Below are positions 34,939-42,821 of a stretch of 64,000 bases of DNA, one piece after another (position 1 is the stretch's first letter; each line of letters starts with the position of its first letter). This stretch comes from Ectopseudomonas composti. GTDB lineage: Bacteria > Pseudomonadota > Gammaproteobacteria > Pseudomonadales > Pseudomonadaceae. The position numbers were made by a program, and so were the translations under genes. The stretch covers positions 62,001 through 126,000 of the forward strand of contig NZ_FOWP01000010.1 of NCBI RefSeq assembly GCF_900115475.1, written 5' to 3'. The notes below the pieces were generated by a model. The model was given only the letters and a program-made list of their open reading frames with translations, was not told where the DNA came from and made no database searches.

Positions 34939-35592
34939 TTACTCCGACTTGCCCTGCTTTCCTTGATCTACAGCAGCTACCTTGGGCGCGTCTTTCAGCT
35001 CTGCCTTGGCCGGCTGACTGTATTTGGCGATCAGCCCCTGCATGGTGTCACGCGAGGTCAGGAGGATTTCCACGCGGCGGTTGAGCGCACGACCGGCAGC
35101 ACTGTCATTGGCGGCGCGTGGTGCGTCAGACCCCAGGCCCATGACCTGTAGGCGGTTCTGCTTGAGACCACTGAGACGGAAAATCGAGGTCACGGCTCGT
35201 GCACGCTGCTGGCTGAGTTCGCGGTTCTTCCCGTCGTCGCCGCTGCTGTCGGCATGACCGAGCACGACCACGGCGATGTCCTGGTCGGTTTCCAGCAGTT
35301 TGGCCACGCGAGTGATCGGGCCCAAGCTGACCGGCAACAGCATCTGCGGACGATCCGGGTTGAAGGAACCCTGCACTGGCGCAGTGACGACCAGCAGGTT
35401 CTCGCGGCGCTCGAACTCGAAATGGCTGCCCTTCACGGCCTCACGCAGCTTCGGCTCGTACTCGTCAAGCCAGGCGCGGGTTACCTGGGGCGGTGGCATG
35501 ACTGCCGGCTTGGCGACTTCCTTCTTTTCCGAGCCGGCGCAGCCCGCGATCAGCAGGCAGCAGGTAAAGGCAAAAATCTTGTTGGCACGCAT
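34939..35592 (-). CDS. OmpA-family peptidoglycan-binding lipoprotein
   Basis: A 217-residue lipoprotein: lipobox LLIAGC (Cys18), a linker, a degenerate middle region and a C-terminal OmpA-like domain (~90-195). The domain holds VVVLGHADSSGDDGKNRELSQQRARAV and the peptidoglycan contact ALNRRVEILL. It should anchor the outer membrane to the cell wall. The ATG at 35592 starts the signal peptide; an upstream in-frame start would add seven hydrophilic residues. It lies between pdxH and the esterase on the same strand. Confidence 0.88.
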   Translation of the reverse strand: MRANKIFAFTCCLLIAGCAGSEKKEVAKPAVMPPPQVTRAWLDEYEPKLREAVKGSHFEFERRENLLVVTAPVQGSFNPDRPQMLLPVSLGPITRVAKLLETDQDIAVVVLGHADSSGDDGKNRELSQQRARAVTSIFRLSGLKQNRLQVMGLGSDAPRAANDSAAGRALNRRVEILLTSRDTMQGLIAKYSQPAKAELKDAPKVAAVDQGKQGKSE

Positions 35593-35674
35593 GTAGCCCC
35601 CGGGGTCACACAAATCTAATGGTCGGTTCGTTATGGTTGATACTGAACGGCTGGCGCAAGTTTAGCCGTTTCAA

Positions 35675-36820
35675 TCAGATACAGTCCGCAATCTGTCGTG
35701 CAAGTTTCTGCGCGCGGGGGTCCATCAAGACGAACGGTCCTAGATTGTTGGTAACGAAACCGAATGCGAGGTCCCGTTCCGGGTCGGCAAAACCACTGGA
35801 ACCACCGGCACCGGGGTGCCCGAAGGCCTTTGCCCCCATGCCGTAGGTGGCATTGGCCACATCGGACTGGTCGAGCATGCAGCCCAGGCCGAAACGCGTG
35901 CGGGTCAGCAGGGTCTTGTCATCCCCTAAACTGTGCTCACGGGTCATTTCACCGAGCAAGTCGGCATCGAGCAGGCTGCCGTCGAGCAAACCGGCGTAAA
36001 AACCCGCCAGGCTACGCGCGTTGCCATGACCGTTGGCGGCAGGCTGCTGCATACGCCGCCATTCCGGCTTGTTGGTGCTGGTCATGATCGATGGCGGGTT
36101 GGTGAACGAGCGCGTGCTCATGGCGCTGGCATCGCTCATCATCACCTTGAGCAGGCGTTGCGCTGCCGCATCGCCGAGATTGCCCTTGCCGCGAGCGATA
36201 TGGGCAACGCGATCAAATTCGCTATCGGCCAGGCCGACATGGAAATCCAGCTGCAACGGTTTGGCGATGCGTGCGGCGATACTATCCCCCGGCCCGCGCT
36301 GTTCCACGCGGCGAATCAGCTCACCGATCAGCCAGCCATAGGTGATGGGCGCATAACCATGGCCATCGCCCAGCGGCCACCAGGGTGCTTCGGCCGCCAG
36401 TGCGCGGGTCATGATCTGCCAGTCGTACAGCGCTTCGGCGGGCAGCGCCTGACGCAACGCCGGCAACCCGGCCTGATGGCACAGCAGGTGACGCACGCTG
36501 ATGCGCCCCTTGCCGGCCGCCGCGAACTCGGGCCAGTAGCGTGCTACCGGCGCATCCAGGTCGAGCTTGCCCTCGCCCACCAGTTGCAAAGCCACCACCG
36601 CAGCAAAGGGTTTGGTGCAGGAGAACAGGTTGGCGATAGTGTCGCTGTGCCAGGTCTGCTGGCCATCCTTGTCCATCACACCGGCCCACAGGTCGATCAC
36701 GGTTTCACCGCCGACCTTCACGCACAGGGCCGCGCCGCGCTCCTGCTTATCGTCGAACAGAGCGGCGAACGCATCTCTTACCGCCTCGAAGCGCAAGTCG
36801 AAATAGCCCTGAATCTGCAC
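35675..36820 (-). CDS. Serine beta-lactamase-family esterase (EstB-like)
   Basis: A 381-residue hydrolase of the class C beta-lactamase/EstB fold. The nucleophile motif S67-x-x-K70 lies in LFSCTKPFA, the tyrosine motif in YAPITYGWLIGELI, and the C-terminal HPGAGGSSGFADPE replaces the KTG triad. No signal peptide, so probably cytoplasmic. I chose the GTG at 36820, with GGGAGA just upstream and the usual VQIQGYFDLRFEAV start; an upstream start at 36883 would add 21 unlike residues. Substrate unknown (short-chain esters are typical). Confidence 0.85.
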   Translation of the reverse strand: MQIQGYFDLRFEAVRDAFAALFDDKQERGAALCVKVGGETVIDLWAGVMDKDGQQTWHSDTIANLFSCTKPFAAVVALQLVGEGKLDLDAPVARYWPEFAAAGKGRISVRHLLCHQAGLPALRQALPAEALYDWQIMTRALAAEAPWWPLGDGHGYAPITYGWLIGELIRRVEQRGPGDSIAARIAKPLQLDFHVGLADSEFDRVAHIARGKGNLGDAAAQRLLKVMMSDASAMSTRSFTNPPSIMTSTNKPEWRRMQQPAANGHGNARSLAGFYAGLLDGSLLDADLLGEMTREHSLGDDKTLLTRTRFGLGCMLDQSDVANATYGMGAKAFGHPGAGGSSGFADPERDLAFGFVTNNLGPFVLMDPRAQKLARQIADCI

Positions 36821-37059
36821 GTTGTTCTCCCGTTTCGCTGCTTGACCGAAGGCTGCCCATGCTGGCAGCCGCCTATCATGCAATGTTCTGAAACTTCATA
36901 AAATAGCGGCCTTCGATTGGTTTTTTCTATGCTGAAAAAAGCGCGGCCTGATATGACCTATACGCCATGCATCCCGTTTCAGCGCGGAATACGCCAGCTG
37001 TAGCTGAGCACAAGGTCTATCGGCAGCCCTAGATCCGATGCTCGGCACAGGAGAAGCGA
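36821..37059. other. Divergent promoter region, esterase / Mrp operon 2
   Basis: 239 bases between the divergent esterase gene and Mrp operon 2. The segment 36890-36950 is A/T-rich (runs of T and A) and likely holds promoters in both directions, but no hexamer pair or operator is clear. No gene seen. Confidence 0.35.
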
Positions 37060-39780
37060 GTGTTTTACCTACTGTCCCTGATTGCCCTGGCTGCCATCAT
37101 GGCTCCCGGCCTGACACGTCTATTGGGCGCTCGCACCGGCTGGCTGCTGATGCTGGCGCCACTGGCAGCGTTCATCTGGTTCGTGCTGCAGGTTCCGCTG
37201 ATCGCCGACGGCGATTCGATCATGCAAAGCGTGAGCTGGATTCCGGCGCTGGATATCAACCTGAGCCTGCGCCTGGACGGTCTCTCGTTGCTGTTCGCCC
37301 TTCTGATCAGCGGCATCGGCAGCCTGATCGTGCTGTACGCCGGCAGTTATCTGTCCAGCCACGCCCACCTCGGTCGTTTCCACGCCTATCTGCTGGTGTT
37401 CATGCTGGCCATGCTCGGCCTGGTGCTGGCCGACGATCTGGTGGCGATGTTCGTGTTCTGGGAGCTGACCAGCATCGCCTCCTTCCTGCTGATCAGCTTC
37501 CAACACGAAAAAGCGGTATCGCGTCGTGCGGCGCTACAGGCGCTGCTGATCACCGGCGGTGGCGGCCTGGCACTGTTGGCAGGGCTGATCCTGCTCGGCG
37601 GCGCTACCGGCAACTGGCAGTTTTCCGATCTCAGTGCCGAGCAGATCGAAGGCCACGTGCTGCTGCCAGCGATCATCGGACTGGTGCTGCTGGGCTGCTT
37701 CACCAAATCGGCGCAGGTGCCCTTCCATCTCTGGCTGCCCAACGCGATGAACGCGCCAACACCGGTTTCGGCCTACCTGCACTCGGCGACCATGGTCAAA
37801 GCCGGTATCTATCTGCTGGCCCGCCTCAACCCGGTACTCGGCGGCTCCGTCGGCTGGGGCACGCTGCTGATTACTTTCGGTGCAGCCACTGCTGTACTGG
37901 GCGCCTTCCTCGCCTTCCGCCAGACCGACCTCAAGCGTCTGCTGGCCTACACCACGGTCACCGTGCTCGGGCAACTGACCATGCTGATCGGCACTAACAC
38001 CAGCTACGGCCTGCAGGCATTCGTGCTCTATCTGGTGGCGCACTCCCTCTATAAAGGCGCGCTGTTCATGGCCGTCGGCGCCATCGACCACGCCACCGGC
38101 ACCCGTGAACTGGCGCGCCTGGGTGGCTTGATCCGCTTCATGCCGCTGACCGGTGCGGCCGTGGCCCTGGCGGCATTCTCCAACGCGGGTCTGCCGCCGT
38201 TCTTCGGTTTCATCGCCAAGGAATTCAAGTACACCGGCCTGATCGAGATGGGCCATATCGGCTGGGCGGTGACGCTGGTGATGATTCTCACCAATGCCCT
38301 GCTGTTCGCCGCGGCCGGCCTGGTGTTCGTGCAGACCTTCCTCGGCAAGCGTGGCGACTATCCGCGCACGCCGCATGAAGTCGGCCTGCCGATGTGGCTG
38401 GGGCCGATGCTGCTGGCCATTGGCGGCTTCCTTCTCGGCGCCTGGAATGCCTGGCCGGAAACCTGGCTAGTGAACAATGCGGTGCAAGCCGTGGCACGCG
38501 GCCCGGTGGATGTGAACCTCTACCTCTGGGGCGGTATCACGCCGGCGCTGCTGGCCAGCCTGCTGACAGTTTCCCTGGGGGTGCTGTTCTACCTGATGCG
38601 CGACCGGGTCAGACGCCTGCTCGACCGCGCCAACGCGGCGTGGAACGTCAGTGGCGACCTGATCTGGGATCGTCTGCTCAAGCGCGTATTCCACGTCGCC
38701 GGGATGCTCGCCGCGCGCTTCCAGCATGGTTCCTTGCGTCAGCATCTGGTACTGCTGGCACTGGCAGTCGGTGGCCTGCTCGCCTTTGGTCTGCTACCGG
38801 CTCTGCCACAGGTCCTGCAGGGCAGCTACAGCCCCATCTCGCCGCTGGGCCTGGCCGGCTGTCTGCTGGCGCTGGCAGGCGGTGTGGCGGCGGCCTTCCT
38901 GCCCGGCCGCCTTACCCTGCTGGCGGCGCTCGGCGCATGCGGCCTGGGGTTGGCGCTGGTGTTCGTCTCGGTCAACGCACCGGACGTGGCGATGACCCAG
39001 TTGATGGTGGAAACCCTCAGCCTGATCTTCCTCGCCCTGGTGTTCCGCAAGATGCCCACGGTTCCGGCCAGCGGCGCGCGTACGCCGTGGAAGCGCCGCC
39101 TGCACGCCAGCGTGGCGATCCTCTTCGGCATCAGCGTGACCGGCGCGTTGCTACTGGCGGTAAGCCTGCCGCTGCCGGGCGAAATCGCTCAGTGGTATCA
39201 GGCCAACAGCTTGCCGGGCGGGCATGGCCATAACGTGGTCAACGTGATCCTGGTGGACTTCCGCGCCTTCGATACCCTCGGCGAAATCCTCGTAGTAGCC
39301 CTCTCTGCCCTCGCCGCGGCCAGCCTGCTGGGCACCGGGCGGCGCTTCGGCAATGAACACAGCGGTGAAGATGCCTTCACCTCCCCTCTGCTACGACAGG
39401 GCCTGCGCCCATTGGCCTGGCTGATGCTGGCCACTTCCCTGCTACTGCTGTGGCGCGGCCACAACCTGCCGGGCGGCGGTTTCATCGGCGGCCTGGTGGC
39501 GGCCTGCGGCCTGATCCTGCTGGTGCTGACCTATGGCCATGGGCAGATTCGCCGCGTGCTGCCGGTCGCGCCTGCACAACTGATCGGTATCGGCCTGGGC
39601 TGCGCAGCGGTCGCCGGCATGCTTGGCCTGATCGCCGGTCGCGCCTTTCTCACCGGTCTCTGGACCTTCCCCGGCGGGCTGCCGCTGGGCACGCCCTTAC
39701 TCTTCGACATTGGCGTGTTCCTCACCGTGTTCGGCTCCGCCCTGCACATGATCGACAAGCTCACGGGAGTTCGCCACTGA
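37060..39780 (+). CDS. mrpA: Mrp/Pha antiporter fused subunit A-B (operon 2)
   Basis: A 906-residue, about 20-helix membrane protein, paralogous to the one at 25617-28409. It keeps FWELTSIASFLLISFQHEK, FTKSAQVPFHLWLPNAMNAPTPVSAYLHSATMVKAGIYLLAR and the C-terminal MrpB part with WRGHNLPGGGFIGGLVAA. It differs from copy 1 throughout the loops and is 24 residues shorter, so the duplication is old or the copies have separate origins. The GTG start at 37060 follows AGGAGAAG. First gene of a six-gene operon. Confidence 0.95.
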   Translation: MFYLLSLIALAAIMAPGLTRLLGARTGWLLMLAPLAAFIWFVLQVPLIADGDSIMQSVSWIPALDINLSLRLDGLSLLFALLISGIGSLIVLYAGSYLSSHAHLGRFHAYLLVFMLAMLGLVLADDLVAMFVFWELTSIASFLLISFQHEKAVSRRAALQALLITGGGGLALLAGLILLGGATGNWQFSDLSAEQIEGHVLLPAIIGLVLLGCFTKSAQVPFHLWLPNAMNAPTPVSAYLHSATMVKAGIYLLARLNPVLGGSVGWGTLLITFGAATAVLGAFLAFRQTDLKRLLAYTTVTVLGQLTMLIGTNTSYGLQAFVLYLVAHSLYKGALFMAVGAIDHATGTRELARLGGLIRFMPLTGAAVALAAFSNAGLPPFFGFIAKEFKYTGLIEMGHIGWAVTLVMILTNALLFAAAGLVFVQTFLGKRGDYPRTPHEVGLPMWLGPMLLAIGGFLLGAWNAWPETWLVNNAVQAVARGPVDVNLYLWGGITPALLASLLTVSLGVLFYLMRDRVRRLLDRANAAWNVSGDLIWDRLLKRVFHVAGMLAARFQHGSLRQHLVLLALAVGGLLAFGLLPALPQVLQGSYSPISPLGLAGCLLALAGGVAAAFLPGRLTLLAALGACGLGLALVFVSVNAPDVAMTQLMVETLSLIFLALVFRKMPTVPASGARTPWKRRLHASVAILFGISVTGALLLAVSLPLPGEIAQWYQANSLPGGHGHNVVNVILVDFRAFDTLGEILVVALSALAAASLLGTGRRFGNEHSGEDAFTSPLLRQGLRPLAWLMLATSLLLLWRGHNLPGGGFIGGLVAACGLILLVLTYGHGQIRRVLPVAPAQLIGIGLGCAAVAGMLGLIAGRAFLTGLWTFPGGLPLGTPLLFDIGVFLTVFGSALHMIDKLTGVRH

Positions 39781-40184
39781 TGGAATGGCTAGCTGCAATC
39801 ACCACCGGATGCCTGGCAGGCCTGGGCCTGTGGATGCTTCTGGATCGCAACCTCAAACGCGTCGTGCTGGGCGTGGTGGTACTGGGCAATGCCATCAACC
39901 TGGGGGTTCTCACCGCCGGGCGCTTCTTCGGTGAACGCCCGGCCTTCGTCGAGGCAGGCAACGCGGTCAGTACCGCCAACCCGTTGCCGCAGGCGCTGGT
40001 GCTGACCGCCATCGTCATCGGTTTCAGCCTGTTCATCTTCGCCCTGGCGCTGCTCAAGCGCACCCGTGAACTGCATGGCGACAAGACCACCGACTCGGTC
40101 AGCGCGATCACCGAGCAACCCGCGCCGGACTGGCACGATGGCGAACATGAACGCGACGCCAACGCTGCGGAGGCGCGCCGATGA
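39780..40184 (+). CDS. mrpC: Mrp/Pha antiporter subunit C (operon 2)
   Basis: A 134-residue NuoK-like subunit with three helices. It shares LPQALVLTAIVIGFSLFIFALALLKR with the copy in operon 1 but has a 25-residue longer, acidic/His-rich C-terminal tail (EQPAPDWHDGEHERDANAAEARR). The ATG overlaps the mrpA stop by one base (TGATG). Confidence 0.93.
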   Translation: MEWLAAITTGCLAGLGLWMLLDRNLKRVVLGVVVLGNAINLGVLTAGRFFGERPAFVEAGNAVSTANPLPQALVLTAIVIGFSLFIFALALLKRTRELHGDKTTDSVSAITEQPAPDWHDGEHERDANAAEARR

Positions 40185-41677
40185 ATCACGCGTTACTCGT
40201 CGCGCCAATCCTCGTCCCCCTGTGCAGCCTGCTGCTAGCGATCATCCTGCGCCGCCACCTGCTGGCCGTGCGCGTGCTCAGCCTGAGCGGCGCCGCCCTG
40301 CTTCTGGCCGTCGGCCTGGTGTTGGTGTGGCAGGCCGCACAGGGCGTGGTGCTCAGCGGGCAGGTCGGCAGTTGGCAGGCGCCGTTCGGCATCAGCCTGG
40401 TGATCGACCGGCTGTCGGCGGTGATGATCGCCATCAGCGCCCTGGTCGCGTTGGTCACCCTGCTCTACGGCGTCGCCAAGGACAGCGACAGCAAGGTCGG
40501 CCGCGACTTTCACCTGTTCATCCAGGGCCTGCTGACCGGTATCTGCGGCGCCTTCATCACTGCCGACATCTTCAACCTCTACGTCTGGTTCGAGGTGCTG
40601 CTGATCGCCTCCTTCGCCCTGATGGCCCTCGGCGGTGGCAGCCGCCGGCTGGCCGGCAGCATGACCTACGTGGCCCTGAACCTGTTCGCTACGTTGATCT
40701 TTCTGCTCGCCGCCGGCCTGGTCTACGGTGCCAGCGGCACGCTGAACATGGGCGAACTGGCGGTGATCATGCGCAGCGGTGAGGCGCCAGCGGGTGTGAC
40801 ACCGGCGCTGCTGCTGATGCTGCTGTCGTTCGCCATCAAGGCCGCGCTGTTCCCGGTGTTTGGCTGGCTGCCGGCCACCTACCACGTCGCCCTGACGGCG
40901 GTTTCGGCGATGTTCGCAGGGCTCTTGACCAAGGTCGGCGTGTACGCGCTGATCCGCCTGGTGACTCTGCTCTGGCCAGACTACGGCCTGCCGCATCAAC
41001 TGCTGTTGTGGGTCGCCTGCGCCACCATGTTGGTTGGCGTGCTCGGCGCCGCGGCGCAGACCGAAGTACGGCGCATCCTGTCGTTCCACATCGTCAGCCA
41101 GGTCGGTTACATGATCCTCGGCCTGGCGCTGGCCACGCCGTTGGCGCTGGCTGGAGCGGTGTTCTACCTGATCCACCACATCGTGGTGAAAGCCAACCTG
41201 TTCTTCATCGGCGGTGTGGCCGCGCGCATCTGTGGTTCCGAGCGCCTGGCCGACATGGGCGGGCTCTACCGGCGCATGCCCTGGCTGGCGCTGCTGTTCG
41301 CCATTCCGGCATTGTCGCTGGCGGGCATTCCGCCGTTGTCCGGTTTCTGGGCCAAGTTCCTGCTAGTCAAGGCCAGCCTGGATGCTGCCGCCTGGTGGGC
41401 AGCCGGCATCGCGCTGCTGACCGGCGTATTCACCCTGCTGTCGATGAACAAGATCTGGAACGAGGCATTCCTCAAACCTCACCCACAGGGTGAAGAGGCG
41501 CTTCAGCCGATCAGCGGCATGCGTGCGGCCTGGCTGGGCATGAGCGCGCTGGCGCTGATGACCGTGCTGATCGGCCTGGGCGCCGGCCCGCTGATCGACT
41601 ATGCCGTTGCAGCTGCCGCGCAGCTCGCCGATCCGCAGGCCTATCTGCAACCCTTCATCGGCGCCGGAGGTAACTGA
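40181..41677 (+). CDS. mrpD: Mrp/Pha antiporter subunit D (operon 2)
   Basis: A 498-residue NuoM/N-like subunit of about 14 helices. Landmarks: WFEVLLIASFALMALGGG, FAIKAALFPVFGWLPATYHVALTAVSAMFAGLLTKVG and IPPLSGFWAKFLLV. The start overlaps the mrpC stop by four bases. Where copy 1 has PLCFWLPRAYAAAP, this one has PVFGWLPATYHVAL, a clear subfamily difference in the ion-path region. Confidence 0.95.
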   Translation: MNHALLVAPILVPLCSLLLAIILRRHLLAVRVLSLSGAALLLAVGLVLVWQAAQGVVLSGQVGSWQAPFGISLVIDRLSAVMIAISALVALVTLLYGVAKDSDSKVGRDFHLFIQGLLTGICGAFITADIFNLYVWFEVLLIASFALMALGGGSRRLAGSMTYVALNLFATLIFLLAAGLVYGASGTLNMGELAVIMRSGEAPAGVTPALLLMLLSFAIKAALFPVFGWLPATYHVALTAVSAMFAGLLTKVGVYALIRLVTLLWPDYGLPHQLLLWVACATMLVGVLGAAAQTEVRRILSFHIVSQVGYMILGLALATPLALAGAVFYLIHHIVVKANLFFIGGVAARICGSERLADMGGLYRRMPWLALLFAIPALSLAGIPPLSGFWAKFLLVKASLDAAAWWAAGIALLTGVFTLLSMNKIWNEAFLKPHPQGEEALQPISGMRAAWLGMSALALMTVLIGLGAGPLIDYAVAAAAQLADPQAYLQPFIGAGGN

Positions 41678-42174
41678 TGCTGTTTCTCATCCATCTGCTG
41701 GCCAGCGCAGGCCTGGCCTGGCGCCTGGACGCAGGTCACCTGGGTGGAGGCCTACTGGCTTTCGCTTCACTCTACCTATTGGCCCGCCTGCTCGGGCTGG
41801 CAATTCCGCGCCTGTGCCGTTACTCACGCAGCCTGGAGCATGGGGTCAGTTTTTGCCTGTGGTTCATCGCCCAGGTCTTTCTCGCGACTTACCACGTCGC
41901 CACCCTGGTACTGGCGCGTCGAGTCGAGGTGAAGCCGGCAATCCTGGCGTACCCGGTAACCCGCCGGGACTTGAACAAGGTCACTCTGCTCGGCACGCTG
42001 CTGACCCTGACTCCCGGCACCCTTGCCCTAGATTACGACGAGGAACAAGGCCTGCTCTATATCCACGCACTCGATGCTCGCCGCCGCAAGGACGTGACCG
42101 ATACGCTGGTCGAGCTGGAGCGCCGCCTACTGGCCTGGCTCGACGCCGGCAACGCCGAAGGAGTAACGCCATGA
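41677..42174 (+). CDS. mrpE: Mrp/Pha antiporter subunit E (operon 2)
   Basis: A 165-residue subunit, same length as in operon 1. Two or three N-terminal helices are followed by VFLATYHVATLVLARRVEVKPAILAYPV and TLTPGTLALDYDEEQGLLYIHALD. Starts on the last base of the mrpD stop (one-base overlap). Confidence 0.92.
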   Translation: MLFLIHLLASAGLAWRLDAGHLGGGLLAFASLYLLARLLGLAIPRLCRYSRSLEHGVSFCLWFIAQVFLATYHVATLVLARRVEVKPAILAYPVTRRDLNKVTLLGTLLTLTPGTLALDYDEEQGLLYIHALDARRRKDVTDTLVELERRLLAWLDAGNAEGVTP

Positions 42175-42482
42175 CCCTGCACCTGGCTGGCGCCGCCTGG
42201 GTATTGCCCCTGGCTGCCGCCCTGCTGGCCCTGAGCGGCCTGATCACCCTGTATCGCCTGTTACGCGGGCCGAGCCGCCCGGATCGCGCGGTCGCCATCG
42301 ACGCCCTTACTCTGCTGGCGGTCGCCGCCATGGCCCTGCTGTGCCTGATACGCGGCGAAGCGCTGTTCCTCGACGTCGCCGTGCTGTTGGCGCTGGTGTC
42401 GTTTCTCGGCACGGCGGCCTTTGCCTTCCTGTTCGACGACGCACATAGCCAGATGCCGGAGAAACGCGAGGAGCGCCCATGA
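42171..42482 (+). CDS. mrpF: Mrp/Pha antiporter subunit F (operon 2)
   Basis: A 103-residue three-helix protein with LLRGPSRPDRAVAIDALTLLAVAAMALLC, the MrpF core including the conserved Asp in VAIDAL. Longer than the operon-1 copy by a charged C-terminal tail (SQMPEKREERP). The ATG overlaps the mrpE stop by four bases. Confidence 0.92.
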   Translation: MTLHLAGAAWVLPLAAALLALSGLITLYRLLRGPSRPDRAVAIDALTLLAVAAMALLCLIRGEALFLDVAVLLALVSFLGTAAFAFLFDDAHSQMPEKREERP

Positions 42483-42820
42483 ACGAAGTACAAGCCTGGC
42501 TGGCGTCGCTGCTGGTACTGAGTGGTGCAGTGATTTCTCTGCTCGGCGCAATTGGTGTGCTGCGCCTGCCCGATAGCTACAGCCGCATGCACGCAGCAAG
42601 CAAGGCCGGCGTGCTCGGAGCAGTCCTGCTACTTGGCGCCGTGGCCTTGGCCAGCAGCGGCGAACTCGCCTTGGAAGCCTTCCTCGGTTTGCTGATCCTG
42701 CTGGCCAGTGCTCCACTGGCGGCTCACGCCATCGCCCGCGCCGCTCACCGCGCCGGCATTCGGCCTACGCTGGGGCATCTGGGCGATGAGCTGGAACAGC
42801 GCAACAGGGGTGGTGAATAG
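42479..42820 (+). CDS. mrpG: Mrp/Pha antiporter subunit G (operon 2)
   Basis: A 113-residue three-helix protein with GAIGVLRLPDSYSRMHAASKAGVLGA, the MrpG signature. Overlaps mrpF by four bases and ends one base before the stop of the convergent dinG gene, leaving no room for a separate terminator. Confidence 0.92.
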   Translation: MNEVQAWLASLLVLSGAVISLLGAIGVLRLPDSYSRMHAASKAGVLGAVLLLGAVALASSGELALEAFLGLLILLASAPLAAHAIARAAHRAGIRPTLGHLGDELEQRNRGGE

Positions 42821-42821
42821 A

